45,999 bases of DNA from Shimwellia pseudoproteus. GTDB taxonomy: Bacteria; Pseudomonadota; Gammaproteobacteria; Enterobacterales; Enterobacteriaceae. The notes under the pieces were generated by a model. The model was not told the origin of the DNA. It saw nothing but the letters and a program-made list of their open reading frames with translations, and searched no databases. The stretch's first letter is position 1; the number at the start of each line of letters is the position of its first letter. Positions 1 to 9,619 of the stretch are shown piece after piece. The translations under genes were made by a program, and so were the position numbers. The stretch lies in NCBI RefSeq assembly GCF_016415625.1, contig NZ_WBXP01000031.1, positions 1 to 45,999 of the forward strand, written 5' to 3'.

Positions 1-96
1 GACGAAAGCAGGTATGCCTGAAAGTGTGCGTATTGCCTGAAAACACAACCCGCTACGGGGGAGACTTACCCGAAATCTGATTTATTCAACAAAGCC
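1..96 (+). mobile_element. 3' end of an IS903-group insertion sequence (IS5 family)
   Basis: The segment ends at 79-96 with an 18-bp terminal repeat, gatttattcaacaaagcc. This is the exact reverse complement of the 18 bases that open the second IS copy at 45903-45920. It also holds the last codons of a transposase that I recognise as IS903-like. The element is cut by the window edge, so its length cannot be seen. It abuts the 3' part of an adhesin gene at 97, so it has removed or separated the rest of that gene. Confidence 0.93.
2..40 (+). CDS. IS903-group transposase, C-terminal end (partial)
   Basis: The frame acg-aaa-gca ... gcc-tga reads [12 protein letters not shown] and stops at 38-40. 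This is the C-terminal tail I know from IS903/IS102 transposases, which are DDE enzymes of the IS5 family acting on the 18-bp terminal repeats. Only 12 codons are in the window, so no domain can be judged. The stop codon is followed by about 55 bp of non-coding IS end and the terminal repeat. Confidence 0.85.
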   Translation, partial: TKAGMPESVRIA

Positions 97-450
97 CCGC
101 AGATCGTCAGCAGCGCCAACGCAGACAGTATTGTGGGCTCTGTCTACGGGGATTCGCTGGTTTACCATCTGCTGGCGGATAACGATGATGGGGGTAATGG
201 TCACGATACCTGGAATAACTTCTCTGCCGCCCAGGGTGATCATATCGATGTCTCGGCGCTGTTGGTTGGCTGGAATGGATCCAGTGATTCCCTGGGGAGC
301 TTTATTTCGCTCTCCTACGTTAACGGTAATACGGTAGTGAGTATTGATCGCGACGGTACCGGTAGTACCCAGCATCAGTCGACACCGCTGATTACCATTA
401 ATGGGGTCCACACCCTGGATGAACTGTTAGACAGCCATCTTTCTTCATAA
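97..450 (+). pseudogene. C-terminal fragment of a large type I secreted (BapA/LapA-like) adhesin
   Basis: An open frame runs directly out of the IS end and encodes about 117 residues ending [10 protein letters not shown]. It has the features of the C-terminal secretion target of giant RTX/Ig-repeat adhesins (the VCA0849-type type I secretion domain): a glycine- and aspartate-rich stretch (NDDGGNGHD), then [10 protein letters not shown], then a beta-rich segment with VVSIDRDG. Such domains carry the uncleaved signal read by the ABC/HlyD/TolC exporter, whose genes follow at once. The N-terminal part, normally thousands of residues, is not in the window; the insertion sequence sits immediately upstream. 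No good ATG with a ribosome binding site is present (a GTG at 133 is possible but weak), so the fragment is probably not made. Confidence 0.75.
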
Positions 451-545
451 ATAAATATGATCTGTGTGGCACATATGGATTTGTGCCACCCAGTTAAATG
501 ACGGATGCCATTGTTCAGGCTATAAAAATAAAGGGAGCAAATTAA

Positions 546-566
546 ATGAATAAACCCAAAGGGTAA
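546..566 (+). other. Tiny ORF with strong ribosome binding site ahead of the tolC-like gene
   Basis: An agggag motif at 532-537 lies 8 bases before ATG 546, which opens only six codons (MNKPKG) before TAA. In another frame the following bases encode a hydrophobic run (AVCLSLIIVF) that stops with TAA at 620-622, overlapping the ATG of the next gene in a TAATG arrangement. This looks either like a frameshifted small gene or like a leader for translational coupling. Function unknown. Confidence 0.3.
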
Positions 567-621
567 TACCTGGCGCGGTATGCCTGAGTCTTATTATTGT
601 TTTTAACAGGGGTAGGCATTA

Positions 622-2064
622 ATGGGGCTTTTAAATAAAATTACGCCTGCATTTTTATGTGGGTATTCTGGCTTGTTATTTTTTTATGGAATAAGTAATA
701 GCGTTTGTGCTGAAGAGCTTTCGGCGATGCCCGGGAATATCAGCGCAAATGATATTTATAACAATCAAGGTCAGGCGGTGACTTATGATGACAAAAACTT
801 ATTGAATAAAAATGCCCATATTACGGGTGAGTTAACTATCCAGACTGCGGTGAAAACCGCGGTGGACTGGCATCCGACAGTGGCACAGGCTGTCGGGAAA
901 TTAATGGAACAGGCCCAAAAGGTGGATGTTGCCAAAGCAAAATATTACCCACAAGTCAGTGCGGGTATGAATAATGGTTATAGCAACACCTATCAGGGGG
1001 CAGGGTATTCACCGTCTCTGGTGGTGTCTGTTTCCCAAATGCTTTATGACTTTGGCAAAGTCTCAAGCGCTGTCCGGCAGGCGGACGCCGGTGTTGCACA
1101 ATATCAGGCGAACGTGATGCTCACCATCGATCAGGTTGCCCACGATACCGCTTCCGCGGTGGTGCAAGTTCAGGGCTACCAAAAATTAGTGGCGATTGCC
1201 CGCCAGCAAATGACATCACTGAAAGGTATTGGTGATTTGATTCGCCAGCGCAATGATGCCGGGGCGACATCGTTATCGGATGTGTTGCAAACCGATACGC
1301 GTATCGAAGGCGCGCAGGCAACGCTAACTCAGTATGAAGCCGCGCTACAGCGCTGGCGGGCGACCCTCGCCACCTATATTGGTACCGCGGAGATAGGCAC
1401 CGTCGCCGATAGCGCCCCGCAGGGGATGACCCAGGCCTGTGGTGTCTCCGATATTAATTACCATGCGGTACCTGCGGTACTGGCGGCCATTGCCCAGGTG
1501 AATCAGGCCCAGGCGCAGGTGGATAACGCCACGGCGCAAATGCTGCCGACCATCTCTCTGGAGCCCGAGGTCACCCACTACCTGAATGATAACTATGCCA
1601 ACAGCGCGGCATTGAACAAAACACAGTATTCGGCCTGGGTAAAAGTTGAAATGCCGATTTATCAGGGCGGGGCATTAACCGCCAGCCGCGAAGCCTCACT
1701 GCAAAGCCTGGCCGCGGCCAATGCATCGGTCAGGGCTGAACAACTGAATGCCCGGCAAAAGCTCACCGCATCCCAGGATGAGGCGGTCAATCTTATTCAG
1801 TCAATACGCATTCAGCAGCGCCAGCAAGTGCTGGGTGAGCAGACCCGCGCGCTGTATCAGGATCAGTATTTACAGCTGGGATCGCGGCCCTTACTTGATT
1901 TACTGAACGTAGACCAGGAGATTTTTCAGGCCCAATTCAGCCAGGTACAGACTGAGGCTCAGTTGCGTTCACTGCAGCTGGACTGCCTGTTCAGTACCGG
2001 AAAAACGCGCAATGTATTCGCCCTGGATAATCATAATATTCAGGGCGTGGAGATCCGCCCATGA
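622..2064 (+). CDS. TolC-family outer membrane protein of a type I secretion system (BapB/LapE-like)
   Basis: The 480-residue protein begins with a plausible signal peptide (hydrophobic residues about 10-28, cleavage near SVCA/EE). Two long alanine- and glutamine-rich helical repeats follow (about 85-275 and 280-465), typical of the trimeric TolC channel-tunnel. Motifs such as SQMLYDFGKV and MPIYQGG match the OEP family. It would form the outer-membrane duct of the exporter whose inner-membrane parts are the next two genes. Start chosen at ATG 622, with ggggtagg as ribosome binding site. The next gene's ATG at 2061 overlaps this stop (ATGA), so the genes are co-translated. It follows an adhesin C-terminal fragment, as in bapABCD-type operons. 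Specific substrate assignment is inference from position. Confidence 0.88.
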   Translation: MGLLNKITPAFLCGYSGLLFFYGISNSVCAEELSAMPGNISANDIYNNQGQAVTYDDKNLLNKNAHITGELTIQTAVKTAVDWHPTVAQAVGKLMEQAQKVDVAKAKYYPQVSAGMNNGYSNTYQGAGYSPSLVVSVSQMLYDFGKVSSAVRQADAGVAQYQANVMLTIDQVAHDTASAVVQVQGYQKLVAIARQQMTSLKGIGDLIRQRNDAGATSLSDVLQTDTRIEGAQATLTQYEAALQRWRATLATYIGTAEIGTVADSAPQGMTQACGVSDINYHAVPAVLAAIAQVNQAQAQVDNATAQMLPTISLEPEVTHYLNDNYANSAALNKTQYSAWVKVEMPIYQGGALTASREASLQSLAAANASVRAEQLNARQKLTASQDEAVNLIQSIRIQQRQQVLGEQTRALYQDQYLQLGSRPLLDLLNVDQEIFQAQFSQVQTEAQLRSLQLDCLFSTGKTRNVFALDNHNIQGVEIRP

Positions 2065-4211
2065 GTACATCCGCTAACCATAGCGATATCTATAACTTAC
2101 CGGACTGGGCCACGGCAATTTCTTTTATTGCTAACCACTACCGCCAGAGTTTTTCTCCCGGGACATTACAGGCGGCGGCAGAGTGAGGCAGCAGCCAAAA
2201 AACCTTAGCTGAGGCACTGCAATACCTCTCGCGCCATGCCGGGCTGCATTGTCTGGTCTATCAACGCAGCGGCTACACGCTGTCGGCCTGGCGCCTGCCG
2301 GTGGTGGTGGAGTTAAAAGACGGGCAAATAGGGATAATTGAAAGCTTCAGTGAGGACAATATCGTGGCCATCCGCCTGGTGGCCGAAATGTCCCTCGTCA
2401 GCCACTATCCACTCCAGGCTATTCTGGACAACATTGAACACCTGGTGGCATTCCGGCCATCGGCACCGGCCCGGGATGTCCGGACTGAACGGTTCCTGAG
2501 CCGTTATCAGCCTGACTGGCTGCGCAGTATTATTTTTCAGGATTATCGCCCCTATGCCCATATTATGCTGGCCTCTCTGGCCACCAATACCCTGGCACTG
2601 ACGGGGATTTTATTTTCCATGCAGGTTTATGACCGGGTGATCCCGGCCCAGTCTTATCCCACGCTGTATGTCCTGTTCAGCGGGGTGTTACTGGCATCGG
2701 TGTTCGGTTTTATCCTCAAGATAACCCGTGGTCATGTGATGGATCTGCTGGGTAAGCGCGCCGATATTCGCGTGTCGGATCGGGTATTTGGCCATGCGCT
2801 GCACCTGAAAAACTCCGCCGTTCCCCGCTCGACGGGAACGTTTATTTCACAAATACGGGAGCTGGAGCAGGTTCGCGATATGGTCACCTCCACCACGGTG
2901 ACGATTATTGCCGATTTGCCGTTCTTTCTGTTGTTCCAGCTGGTGCTGTTTATTGTCTCCCCGTGGTTGAGCTGGATTGCGCCGCTGGCTATCGTGCTGA
3001 TGGTGGTCCCGGGGCTGTTATTACAGAAGAAGCTGGCGGCGCTGGCCAACCAGAATATTCATGAAGTCACACTGCGCAACGCCATTATGGTGGAGAGTAT
3101 CCAGGGACTACAGGATATTAAAATGATGCAGGCGGAGAGCCGCTTTTTGCAGCAGTGGAATAACTATATCAGCATTACGGCGGAGTCCGGGGTGAAGACC
3201 CGGCGCTTAACCCACGGGCTGATTAGCTGGGGGATGACGGTCCAGACCATGCTGTATGCGGTGGTGGTATTTGTCGGTGCGCCGCTGGTTATCGATGGTG
3301 ATATCACCACCGGGGCAATGGTCGCCGCATCACTGCTTTCCACCCGGATGGTGGCGCCGATGACGGCGCTTTGTGGGGTACTGGCCCGCTGGCAGCAGGT
3401 GAAGGCTGCGAAAGCCAGCCTCGATAATTTAATGTCATTGCCGGTGGAAAACGGCGGTGACGAACAGCGGGTTCATCGCTCGGTGTTACATGGCCATTAT
3501 GAGTTTACCCAGGCGATATTTCGTTATGCGCAGGAAGAGGGCACCTACCCACTTAAAATTGAGCGGCTCTCCATTCAGGCCGGGGAAAAGATAGCCATTC
3601 TTGGGCGTATTGGTGCCGGTAAATCCACCTTATTGCAGTCCATAATGGGCAATATGGAGCTGGTGTCTGGTGAGTTGCGGCTGGATGATCTGAGTGTCCC
3701 GCAGTTGGATATGGCCGATATCAGGCGCAACGCGGTATTGCTCACCCAGGAGGCGCGGTTATTCCACGGTACCCTGCGGGAGAATCTAACCCTCGGGCGG
3801 CCCACCGCCAGTGATGATGATATTTTCGCGGTGCTGGATATTTGCGGGGCGGTGGAGTTTGTGCGCCGCCTGCCTCAGGGGCTGGAGTATCCGGTGATGG
3901 AGGGCGGGGGCGGGCTGTCCGGTGGCCAGCGCCAGTCATTATTGCTGGCCCGTACCTTGCTGCGTGACCCAAATATCATTTTGCTGGATGAACCTACCGC
4001 CTTTTTTGATGAGCCAACGGAAAAAGCGTTTATTGAGAAGCTGGCCCTGTGGGCCGGGAAGCGCACCCTGATTATTGCCACCCACCGGGCGGCGGTACTA
4101 AAAATTGTCGAGCGGGTGCTGGTTATCAAAGACGGGCAACTGGTGATGGATAAGCCGCGGGAAGCACTGTTCGAGCAGGAAAAAGCCCGCGGGCAGGTGG
4201 TGAATATATGA
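2061..4211 (+). pseudogene. Type I secretion ABC transporter (LapB/BapC-like), interrupted by in-frame TGA
   Basis: The reading frame opens at ATG 2061, overlapping the tolC-like stop, and would encode about 716 residues: an N-terminal C39-like domain, a six-helix membrane domain and an ATPase. An in-frame TGA at 2184-2186 stops it after 41 codons. The frame then continues intact to 4211; a GTG at 2301 could restart a 636-residue product. Counted from 2301, membrane segments start near 86, the Walker A (GRIGAGKST) is at 435-443, the signature LSGGQ at 539-543, Walker B ILLDEP with D563/E564, and the switch histidine at 595. The ATPase is therefore complete, but the C39-like domain, which in LapB-type exporters contacts the adhesin and has lost its protease cysteine, is cut. 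The context suggests a Trp codon TGG became TGA. A sequencing error or readthrough is possible. Confidence 0.85.
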
Positions 4212-5428
4212 CAAAGTCCACCACCACAATGATGGGGATTGTGCCGCAGGATGATCCGGTGGCGGCTATCCCGGGCAAAGAGGAAGATGAAGCCCATCTG
4301 GTGGGATCCCAGCGGCTGGTACAGATCCTCGTGGCGTTATTAATTGCCGCTTTTGTCTGGGCATGGTTTGCGGTGCTGGACGAAGTCTCGACCGGTACCG
4401 GGAAAGTGATTCCCAGTGCCCGTGAGCAAATCCTGCAAACTCTGGACGGCGGTATTCTGACTGAGCTGGACGTGCAGGAGGGAAGTAAAGTGAAGGCGGG
4501 CCAGATAGTGGCGCGGCTGGATCCGACCCGCAGCGAGTCAAGCGTGGGGGAGAGCCAGGCGAAATATCGGGCGTCCCTGGCGGCCAGTATCCGGCTGACC
4601 GCAGAGGTCAGCAACCAGCCGCTGGTCTTTCCCGATGCCCTGAAAGCCTGGCCCGCGCTAATTGCCGAAGAGACCCGCCTCTACCATAGCCGGCGCGACC
4701 AGTACACCCGCTCAATGCAGCAGCTTAACCAGTCCCTGGCGCTGGTGAATAAAGAGTTGGCTATCACTGAGCGGCTGGCGAAAACCGGGGCGGCCAGTAA
4801 TGTTGAAGTGCTGCGCCTTGGCCAGCAGCAGTCGGATATTGCGCTTAAAATTACCGATGTTAATACCCGCTATTATGTGGACGCCCGGGAGCAGCTTTCG
4901 AAAGCTAATGCCGATGTCGCCAGCCTGGAGGAGGTAATTAAAGGCCGGGCGGATTCAGTTGCGCGTCTGACGGTGCGTTCACCGGTGCAGGGGATTGTTA
5001 AAAATATCAAAGTTACCACTATTGGTGGGGTTATTCCGCCTAACGGGGAGCTGATGGAAATCGTCCCTGTGGATGGCCATTTATTGATAGAAGCCCGGAT
5101 TTCCCCCCGGGATATTGCCTTTATCCATCCTGATCAACCGGCACTGGTGAAAATAACCGCTTACGACTATGCCATCTACGGTGCGCTTGATGGCGTGGTG
5201 GAGACGATTTCGCCGGATACTATTCAGGATGAGGTTAAACCGGAAGTGTATTACTACCGGGTGTTTATTCGTACCCAGACGGATTATTTGACGAATAAAC
5301 AAGGCAAACATTTTTCTATTAGCCCCGGGATGATTGCCACGGTAGATATCAAGACGGGTGAAAAAACCGTGATGGATTATTTAATTAAACCATTTAACCG
5401 TGCAAAGGAAGCACTCAGAGAACGTTAA
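4208..5428 (+). CDS. HlyD-family periplasmic adaptor of the type I secretion system
   Basis: The 406-residue protein has a short cytoplasmic start, one membrane helix at about 37-56, then a lipoyl half (GGILTELDVQEGSKVKAGQ, about 80-98). A long coiled-coil hairpin (about 125-255) follows, then the second lipoyl half (TVRSPVQGIVKNI, about 254-266) and a beta-barrel domain ending near residue 390. This order defines the membrane fusion proteins HlyD/LapC that bridge the ABC transporter and TolC. The ATG overlaps the transporter's stop codon by four bases. The gene closes the export set; a 64-bp gap separates it from the glycosyltransferase gene. It looks intact. Confidence 0.92.
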   Translation: MTKSTTTMMGIVPQDDPVAAIPGKEEDEAHLVGSQRLVQILVALLIAAFVWAWFAVLDEVSTGTGKVIPSAREQILQTLDGGILTELDVQEGSKVKAGQIVARLDPTRSESSVGESQAKYRASLAASIRLTAEVSNQPLVFPDALKAWPALIAEETRLYHSRRDQYTRSMQQLNQSLALVNKELAITERLAKTGAASNVEVLRLGQQQSDIALKITDVNTRYYVDAREQLSKANADVASLEEVIKGRADSVARLTVRSPVQGIVKNIKVTTIGGVIPPNGELMEIVPVDGHLLIEARISPRDIAFIHPDQPALVKITAYDYAIYGALDGVVETISPDTIQDEVKPEVYYYRVFIRTQTDYLTNKQGKHFSISPGMIATVDIKTGEKTVMDYLIKPFNRAKEALRER

Positions 5429-5492
5429 CCAATAAGCAAATGTTATTTAATCCGCATATTTCATTACCTGATGGGACCACGGAGACATAAAA

Positions 5493-8400
5493 ATGGCACT
5501 GAGCGATTTACTACAGCCGGCTTGTTTCAGGGCAAAGCATCTTAAAACAACGCCGCTGCCTGGCGGCTATCCGGGGTGGGTTATTTTTTTTAGTGTCAGC
5601 AGTGGGAAAACCCGGGCCCATGTACATATCGCGACCGGTGCTTCTTTTGAACAGGCATGGCTGGCGGGGGCCAGAGCATTACAGCAGTGGCGCAAAACCC
5701 AGCAGCGGGAAACGCAGTGGCTGCGGGTGGACATTGTCGACACCCTGGAAGCCATTGAGTGGGGTAAGCTCAAGGCGAAATTTGCTATGACCAAGCGTAA
5801 TTATTTCCGCTTTGGGCTGGCGTTTGATCCGCAATTCTCGGTGGCAATGCTGGAGCAGGAGATAGCCGGGAATGCGCTGCTCTATGACGGTAAAAATGGG
5901 GTGGTGTCACCCAATGATACCAACCTCCATAATTACGGGGTGCGCCGTTTTGGCGAGCCGCTGGCCTGGCCAGAAAACGATGAGCATATTATCTGGCGCT
6001 TTAAAACCCGGGCGGTCTATTGTGACCGTTTTGGTACTTACCCCATTGAAAGCGACGGTAAAGACGCCGGGTTCAGAACCTTGCCGGATAACTGGCAGGA
6101 GGCCTGGCTGGGGGACGTTATCAATAAAGGAACGGCGTATTTATCAGGCCAGGTTAAAGCGGATGGGCTGTACAACTACGGCTGGTTTCCCTGTTTTGAC
6201 CGGCTGGTGGGTTCTTATAATGCCCTGCGTCACGCCAGTTCAACCTACGCGCTGATCGAGGGCTGGGAGGCGACCCGCCAGGAGCCCGCCCGCCGGGCTA
6301 TTGAACGGGCGCTGGAGCGCCTGACCGGGGAGCTTATCCACACGGCGCGGTTACCGGATAATCGCGAGGCGGCGTTCCTGCATGATACCGGTGATGAAAT
6401 CAAGCTCGGCGGTAATGCGGTTTCTATTCTGGCGCTGGCAAAATACACGGAAGTCACCGGGGATAAGCAATATATTCCGCTGATGGAAAAACTCGCCGCC
6501 GGGATTGGTTATATGCAGGATCCGGCCAGTGGCAAGTTTGTTCATGTGCTGAACAGCCACGATCTGTCGGTAAAAGAGGCGTTTCGGATCATCTATTACG
6601 ACGGGGAGGCGGCCTTTGCGCTGATGCGTTTGTATCGTATCAACCGCGACCCGGCATTGATTGCCATGGTGGAGAACGCCTTTAGCTATTTTATTGCCAA
6701 TAAGCACTGGCAACATCATGACCACTGGCTGAGTTACTGTGTTAATGAGCTGACCTATTTCCGCCCGGAGGAGAAATATTTCCAGTTTGGCCTTGATAAC
6801 GTCAGTGGCCATCTGGATTTTGTGCTCCAGCGGGTGACGACCTACCCGACCTTGCTGGAATTAATGATGGCGGCCGCGGATATGGTGGCCCGGCTGGTGC
6901 GCTCCCCGGACCATGTTCATTTGCTGGCCGCCTTTGATACCGACAAGTTTTACCAGGCCCTGGAGTACCGGGCGCGTTATTTACTGAATGGCTTCTTCTG
7001 GCCGGAACTGGCGATGTTCTTTAAAAACCCGGCCCGTATTGCTAACAGTTTCTTTATTCGCCACCACAGTTACCGGGTCAGAATCGATGATGTTGAGCAT
7101 TATCTTTCCGGCTATATCGCGTATCAAAAATATTATCAACGTCAGAAAAATAACGCGCTGGCGCAGGGGATTGTGACCGGTGACGCTGACAGTACCACGG
7201 TTTTTTTGCTGGAGAATTTGCGTGACGTGGGCAATGGCATCGAAACCGCCGCCACCCGGCGCGCCGCGCTATTTTGCCAGCACCTCGCCACCCCGCCGGT
7301 GATAATTACCTCCGCCTGGAGCCCGGAGCTGGCCGATAATATCGCCGGCCTGAAAAAGCGCGGCGCCCTGCCGGAGCAGGTACAGGTGCATAACCTGTAT
7401 TACGGTTTAGTGCAGTGCCGCCAGCAACAAAAAATTGTTCCGCTGGCGTCCCTGGCGGGAGATCTGGCCGCCCGTAAAGTGGTGGCGGCTTCGGCCCGGG
7501 TGCCGGTGGGGATGCATAACTATCAGTCCGCCGGGGGGGCGATTTTTGAAGAATACTGTGATGAGAGCGGCGCCGTATTGCTGCGGCGTACGTTTGATCA
7601 CACCAAAGCCAATTTGCAGCTTAGCCATATAGAACTGGGGCTGCCGGGCGGGGAGATTAAACGGTTTCAGCGTGAGGATGAGCTGGTCGCCTGGTTGCTC
7701 TACAACCAGCTGGATAATCGCCACCAGTGGCATTTTATCGTCGATAAAAACCGGGCTTACCGGGCGTTTGTCTGCTCACATCCGCAGGAAAGGCTCAACT
7801 GCACGCTGAGCGCCATTATTCACGCTCACCATCAGTTGCTCAATGGCGGCATCAAGTACAGCTACCAGCATTTACTGCGCCTGCCGGAACTGGTGGATAA
7901 ATTGATTATACTTACTGAGGAGCAGCGCCAGGACTTGATCGCCGCCGGGTATCCGGCGGAACGCATGCTGGTTATCCCGAATCATGTGGAGGAGCACAAG
8001 ATCCCGGGTGGGGTGGAGAAGTCGCCATCGCAGACCATTCTTTACCTGGCGCGTTATGCAGAAGAGAAACAGCATGCGCTGTTGATCCGGGCATTCAGCA
8101 AGGTTATTCAGCGCTGCCCTCAGGCGCGGTTACATACGCATGGTGTTGGGCCGTTACGTCGCCAGTTGATCAAACAGGTCGAAGAGATGGGCCTCTCCTA
8201 TGCGGTTATCATTGACGGTTTTACTGCCGATATCGCCGGGGCGCACCGCCAGGCCTGCTGTTCTGTGCTGTGTTCCCGCCAGGAGGGGCAGTCTATCTCG
8301 GCGGTGGAGTCGATGATCTACGGTACGCCGCTGGTGAGTTTTGCCATTAAGTATGGCCCCCGGGATATTCTGGGTGACAGCGGCGCCGGGATACTGGTGG

Positions 8401-8636
8401 CACCGGATGATGAACAGGCCTTTAGTGAGGCGTTAATTGCCGTGGTGAGCGATCCGGCCCGTCAGCAGCAGATGCAGCAGGCGGCAGTTGATAATGCCCG
8501 GCGTTATCACGGGGCGACGCTGGCGGTCCGCTGGGCCCAGTGGCTACAGGCCATGAACGACCAGGGGTCACCCGCCGTGGCGGCGGATAACGTCCATTCA
8601 CTGAGGTCAGCCGTGCGTAAATCTGCCGGGGGCTAG
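5493..8636 (+). CDS. Two-domain protein: alpha/alpha-barrel-like domain fused to a GtfA/TagE-like glycosyltransferase
   Basis: The 1047-residue protein has no signal peptide or membrane segment and is presumably cytoplasmic. Residues about 1-580 show helix pairs of the kind found in six-hairpin (alpha/alpha)6 barrels, for example [20 protein letters not shown] near 305-325; the activity of this part is unknown. From about 600 to 1030 the sequence resembles GT-B retaining glycosyltransferases of the GtfA/TagE/SdgA type, with [11 protein letters not shown], a glycine-rich LARYAEEKQ region, and the EX7E donor-site motif with E931 and E939 followed by [14 protein letters not shown]. Family members glucosylate teichoic acids or attach N-acetylglucosamine to serine-rich or SD-repeat adhesins. 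Its place directly behind an adhesin export operon suggests that it glycosylates the adhesin before export; that is inference. A clear ribosome binding site (cggag) precedes ATG 5493. Confidence 0.75.
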   Translation: MALSDLLQPACFRAKHLKTTPLPGGYPGWVIFFSVSSGKTRAHVHIATGASFEQAWLAGARALQQWRKTQQRETQWLRVDIVDTLEAIEWGKLKAKFAMTKRNYFRFGLAFDPQFSVAMLEQEIAGNALLYDGKNGVVSPNDTNLHNYGVRRFGEPLAWPENDEHIIWRFKTRAVYCDRFGTYPIESDGKDAGFRTLPDNWQEAWLGDVINKGTAYLSGQVKADGLYNYGWFPCFDRLVGSYNALRHASSTYALIEGWEATRQEPARRAIERALERLTGELIHTARLPDNREAAFLHDTGDEIKLGGNAVSILALAKYTEVTGDKQYIPLMEKLAAGIGYMQDPASGKFVHVLNSHDLSVKEAFRIIYYDGEAAFALMRLYRINRDPALIAMVENAFSYFIANKHWQHHDHWLSYCVNELTYFRPEEKYFQFGLDNVSGHLDFVLQRVTTYPTLLELMMAAADMVARLVRSPDHVHLLAAFDTDKFYQALEYRARYLLNGFFWPELAMFFKNPARIANSFFIRHHSYRVRIDDVEHYLSGYIAYQKYYQRQKNNALAQGIVTGDADSTTVFLLENLRDVGNGIETAATRRAALFCQHLATPPVIITSAWSPELADNIAGLKKRGALPEQVQVHNLYYGLVQCRQQQKIVPLASLAGDLAARKVVAASARVPVGMHNYQSAGGAIFEEYCDESGAVLLRRTFDHTKANLQLSHIELGLPGGEIKRFQREDELVAWLLYNQLDNRHQWHFIVDKNRAYRAFVCSHPQERLNCTLSAIIHAHHQLLNGGIKYSYQHLLRLPELVDKLIILTEEQRQDLIAAGYPAERMLVIPNHVEEHKIPGGVEKSPSQTILYLARYAEEKQHALLIRAFSKVIQRCPQARLHTHGVGPLRRQLIKQVEEMGLSYAVIIDGFTADIAGAHRQACCSVLCSRQEGQSISAVESMIYGTPLVSFAIKYGPRDILGDSGAGILVAPDDEQAFSEALIAVVSDPARQQQMQQAAVDNARRYHGATLAVRWAQWLQAMNDQGSPAVAADNVHSLRSAVRKSAGG

Positions 8637-8677
8637 CCCCGGTGATAACAGCGCAAAACAGGTGGGGCGGAGGGGTT

Positions 8678-9619
8678 ATGCGGGCTGGGGTGGTCATCAG
8701 TGTGCTGGGGAGTGCGGCTATCTGGAGCCAGGGGGCCAGTGCGGCCAACGTGGTGCTGGCGGAGCCCTGTAAAAATGGGTCGTTACTGCAGCAGCATGTG
8801 CTGGATCAGCAATACAGGGCGGGGGATTTTCGGATCTTCTACGCTAACAGCGGGCCCGATGCGCTGCTGAATACTGACGACAGTAACCACAATAAGGTGC
8901 CCGATAGTATTGAAAACATCGCGATCCAGCTGGCTGCCGCGCGCTATTTTTATTCGACAATTCTGGGGCTGCGCTTCCCGCTGAAGCAGCCCATATTTCA
9001 CAATGCCCGTCAGGTCAATGTCTATGTGATGGCCCTGGAGAAGGGCCACGGATCAGCCTTTGACAAGGTGGCCAATGACACCATGGGCGATGGCCAGCGC
9101 ACGGGGTGCGGTATCAAAATCGTTATCAACCGTACCCTGGATCCACTGCAGAATGTGACACCTGCCCATGAGCTATTCCACCTTTACCAGTATGGTTACG
9201 CAGTATTTAAACAAAAATGGTACCTGGAAGGGATGGCGCGCTGGATGGAGAACCCGTTTAAACCGTCGGCGCAGAATACCCGTTACCTGGCAGACCCGGG
9301 CCCGTGCCAGAATAATTACCCGCTGAGTTATCAGGCCGCTGATTTTTGGGCCAGTTACAGCCAGAATTACTTCCCTGCGGCCAGGTTCGACAAGAAGGCT
9401 GAGCATTGGCAATACCTTAATGGTAATCCGGTATTTCATAATAATATTTTTCCGGGAGGGCGATTCCTGAAGCCGTTTTTTGAGCAACTGGCCATAGCCA
9501 GCCAGCAACAGTCGGCGCAAATTAATACGGCAAATATTTACTGGCGCGAGCAACAGCAGCGCGCCGCGCAGTATAACGATGTGATTTGTGCGGTGGTGCA
9601 GGCGGTGAAACCCCGCTAG
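8678..9619 (+). CDS. Exported zinc metalloprotease-like protein (HExxH gluzincin)
   Basis: The 313-residue product starts at ATG 8678 behind ggagggg and has a Sec signal peptide with likely cleavage at GASA/AN (about residue 22). A segment with NHNKVPDSIENI (about 71-82) matches the Ca-binding-like 'NGNGVPDYVEN' stretch found at the start of many secreted bacterial metalloproteases. The zinc motif HELFH is at H164-H168, and YLEGMARWME supplies a likely third ligand, E184, 20 residues after the first motif glutamate: the gluzincin pattern. The protein would act in the periplasm or outside the cell. It lies 41 bp after the glycosyltransferase and last in the cluster, so processing or release of the adhesin is a reasonable guess. 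LapG, which does this in Pseudomonas, is a cysteine protease and not related. Substrate unknown. Confidence 0.7.
   Translation: MRAGVVISVLGSAAIWSQGASAANVVLAEPCKNGSLLQQHVLDQQYRAGDFRIFYANSGPDALLNTDDSNHNKVPDSIENIAIQLAAARYFYSTILGLRFPLKQPIFHNARQVNVYVMALEKGHGSAFDKVANDTMGDGQRTGCGIKIVINRTLDPLQNVTPAHELFHLYQYGYAVFKQKWYLEGMARWMENPFKPSAQNTRYLADPGPCQNNYPLSYQAADFWASYSQNYFPAARFDKKAEHWQYLNGNPVFHNNIFPGGRFLKPFFEQLAIASQQQSAQINTANIYWREQQQRAAQYNDVICAVVQAVKPR

Noticed and set aside
466..489. Hairpin gtggcaca/tgtgccac after the adhesin fragment taken as terminator
   Set aside because: No T-run follows and the exporter genes downstream need readthrough; at most an attenuator or mRNA-processing structure.
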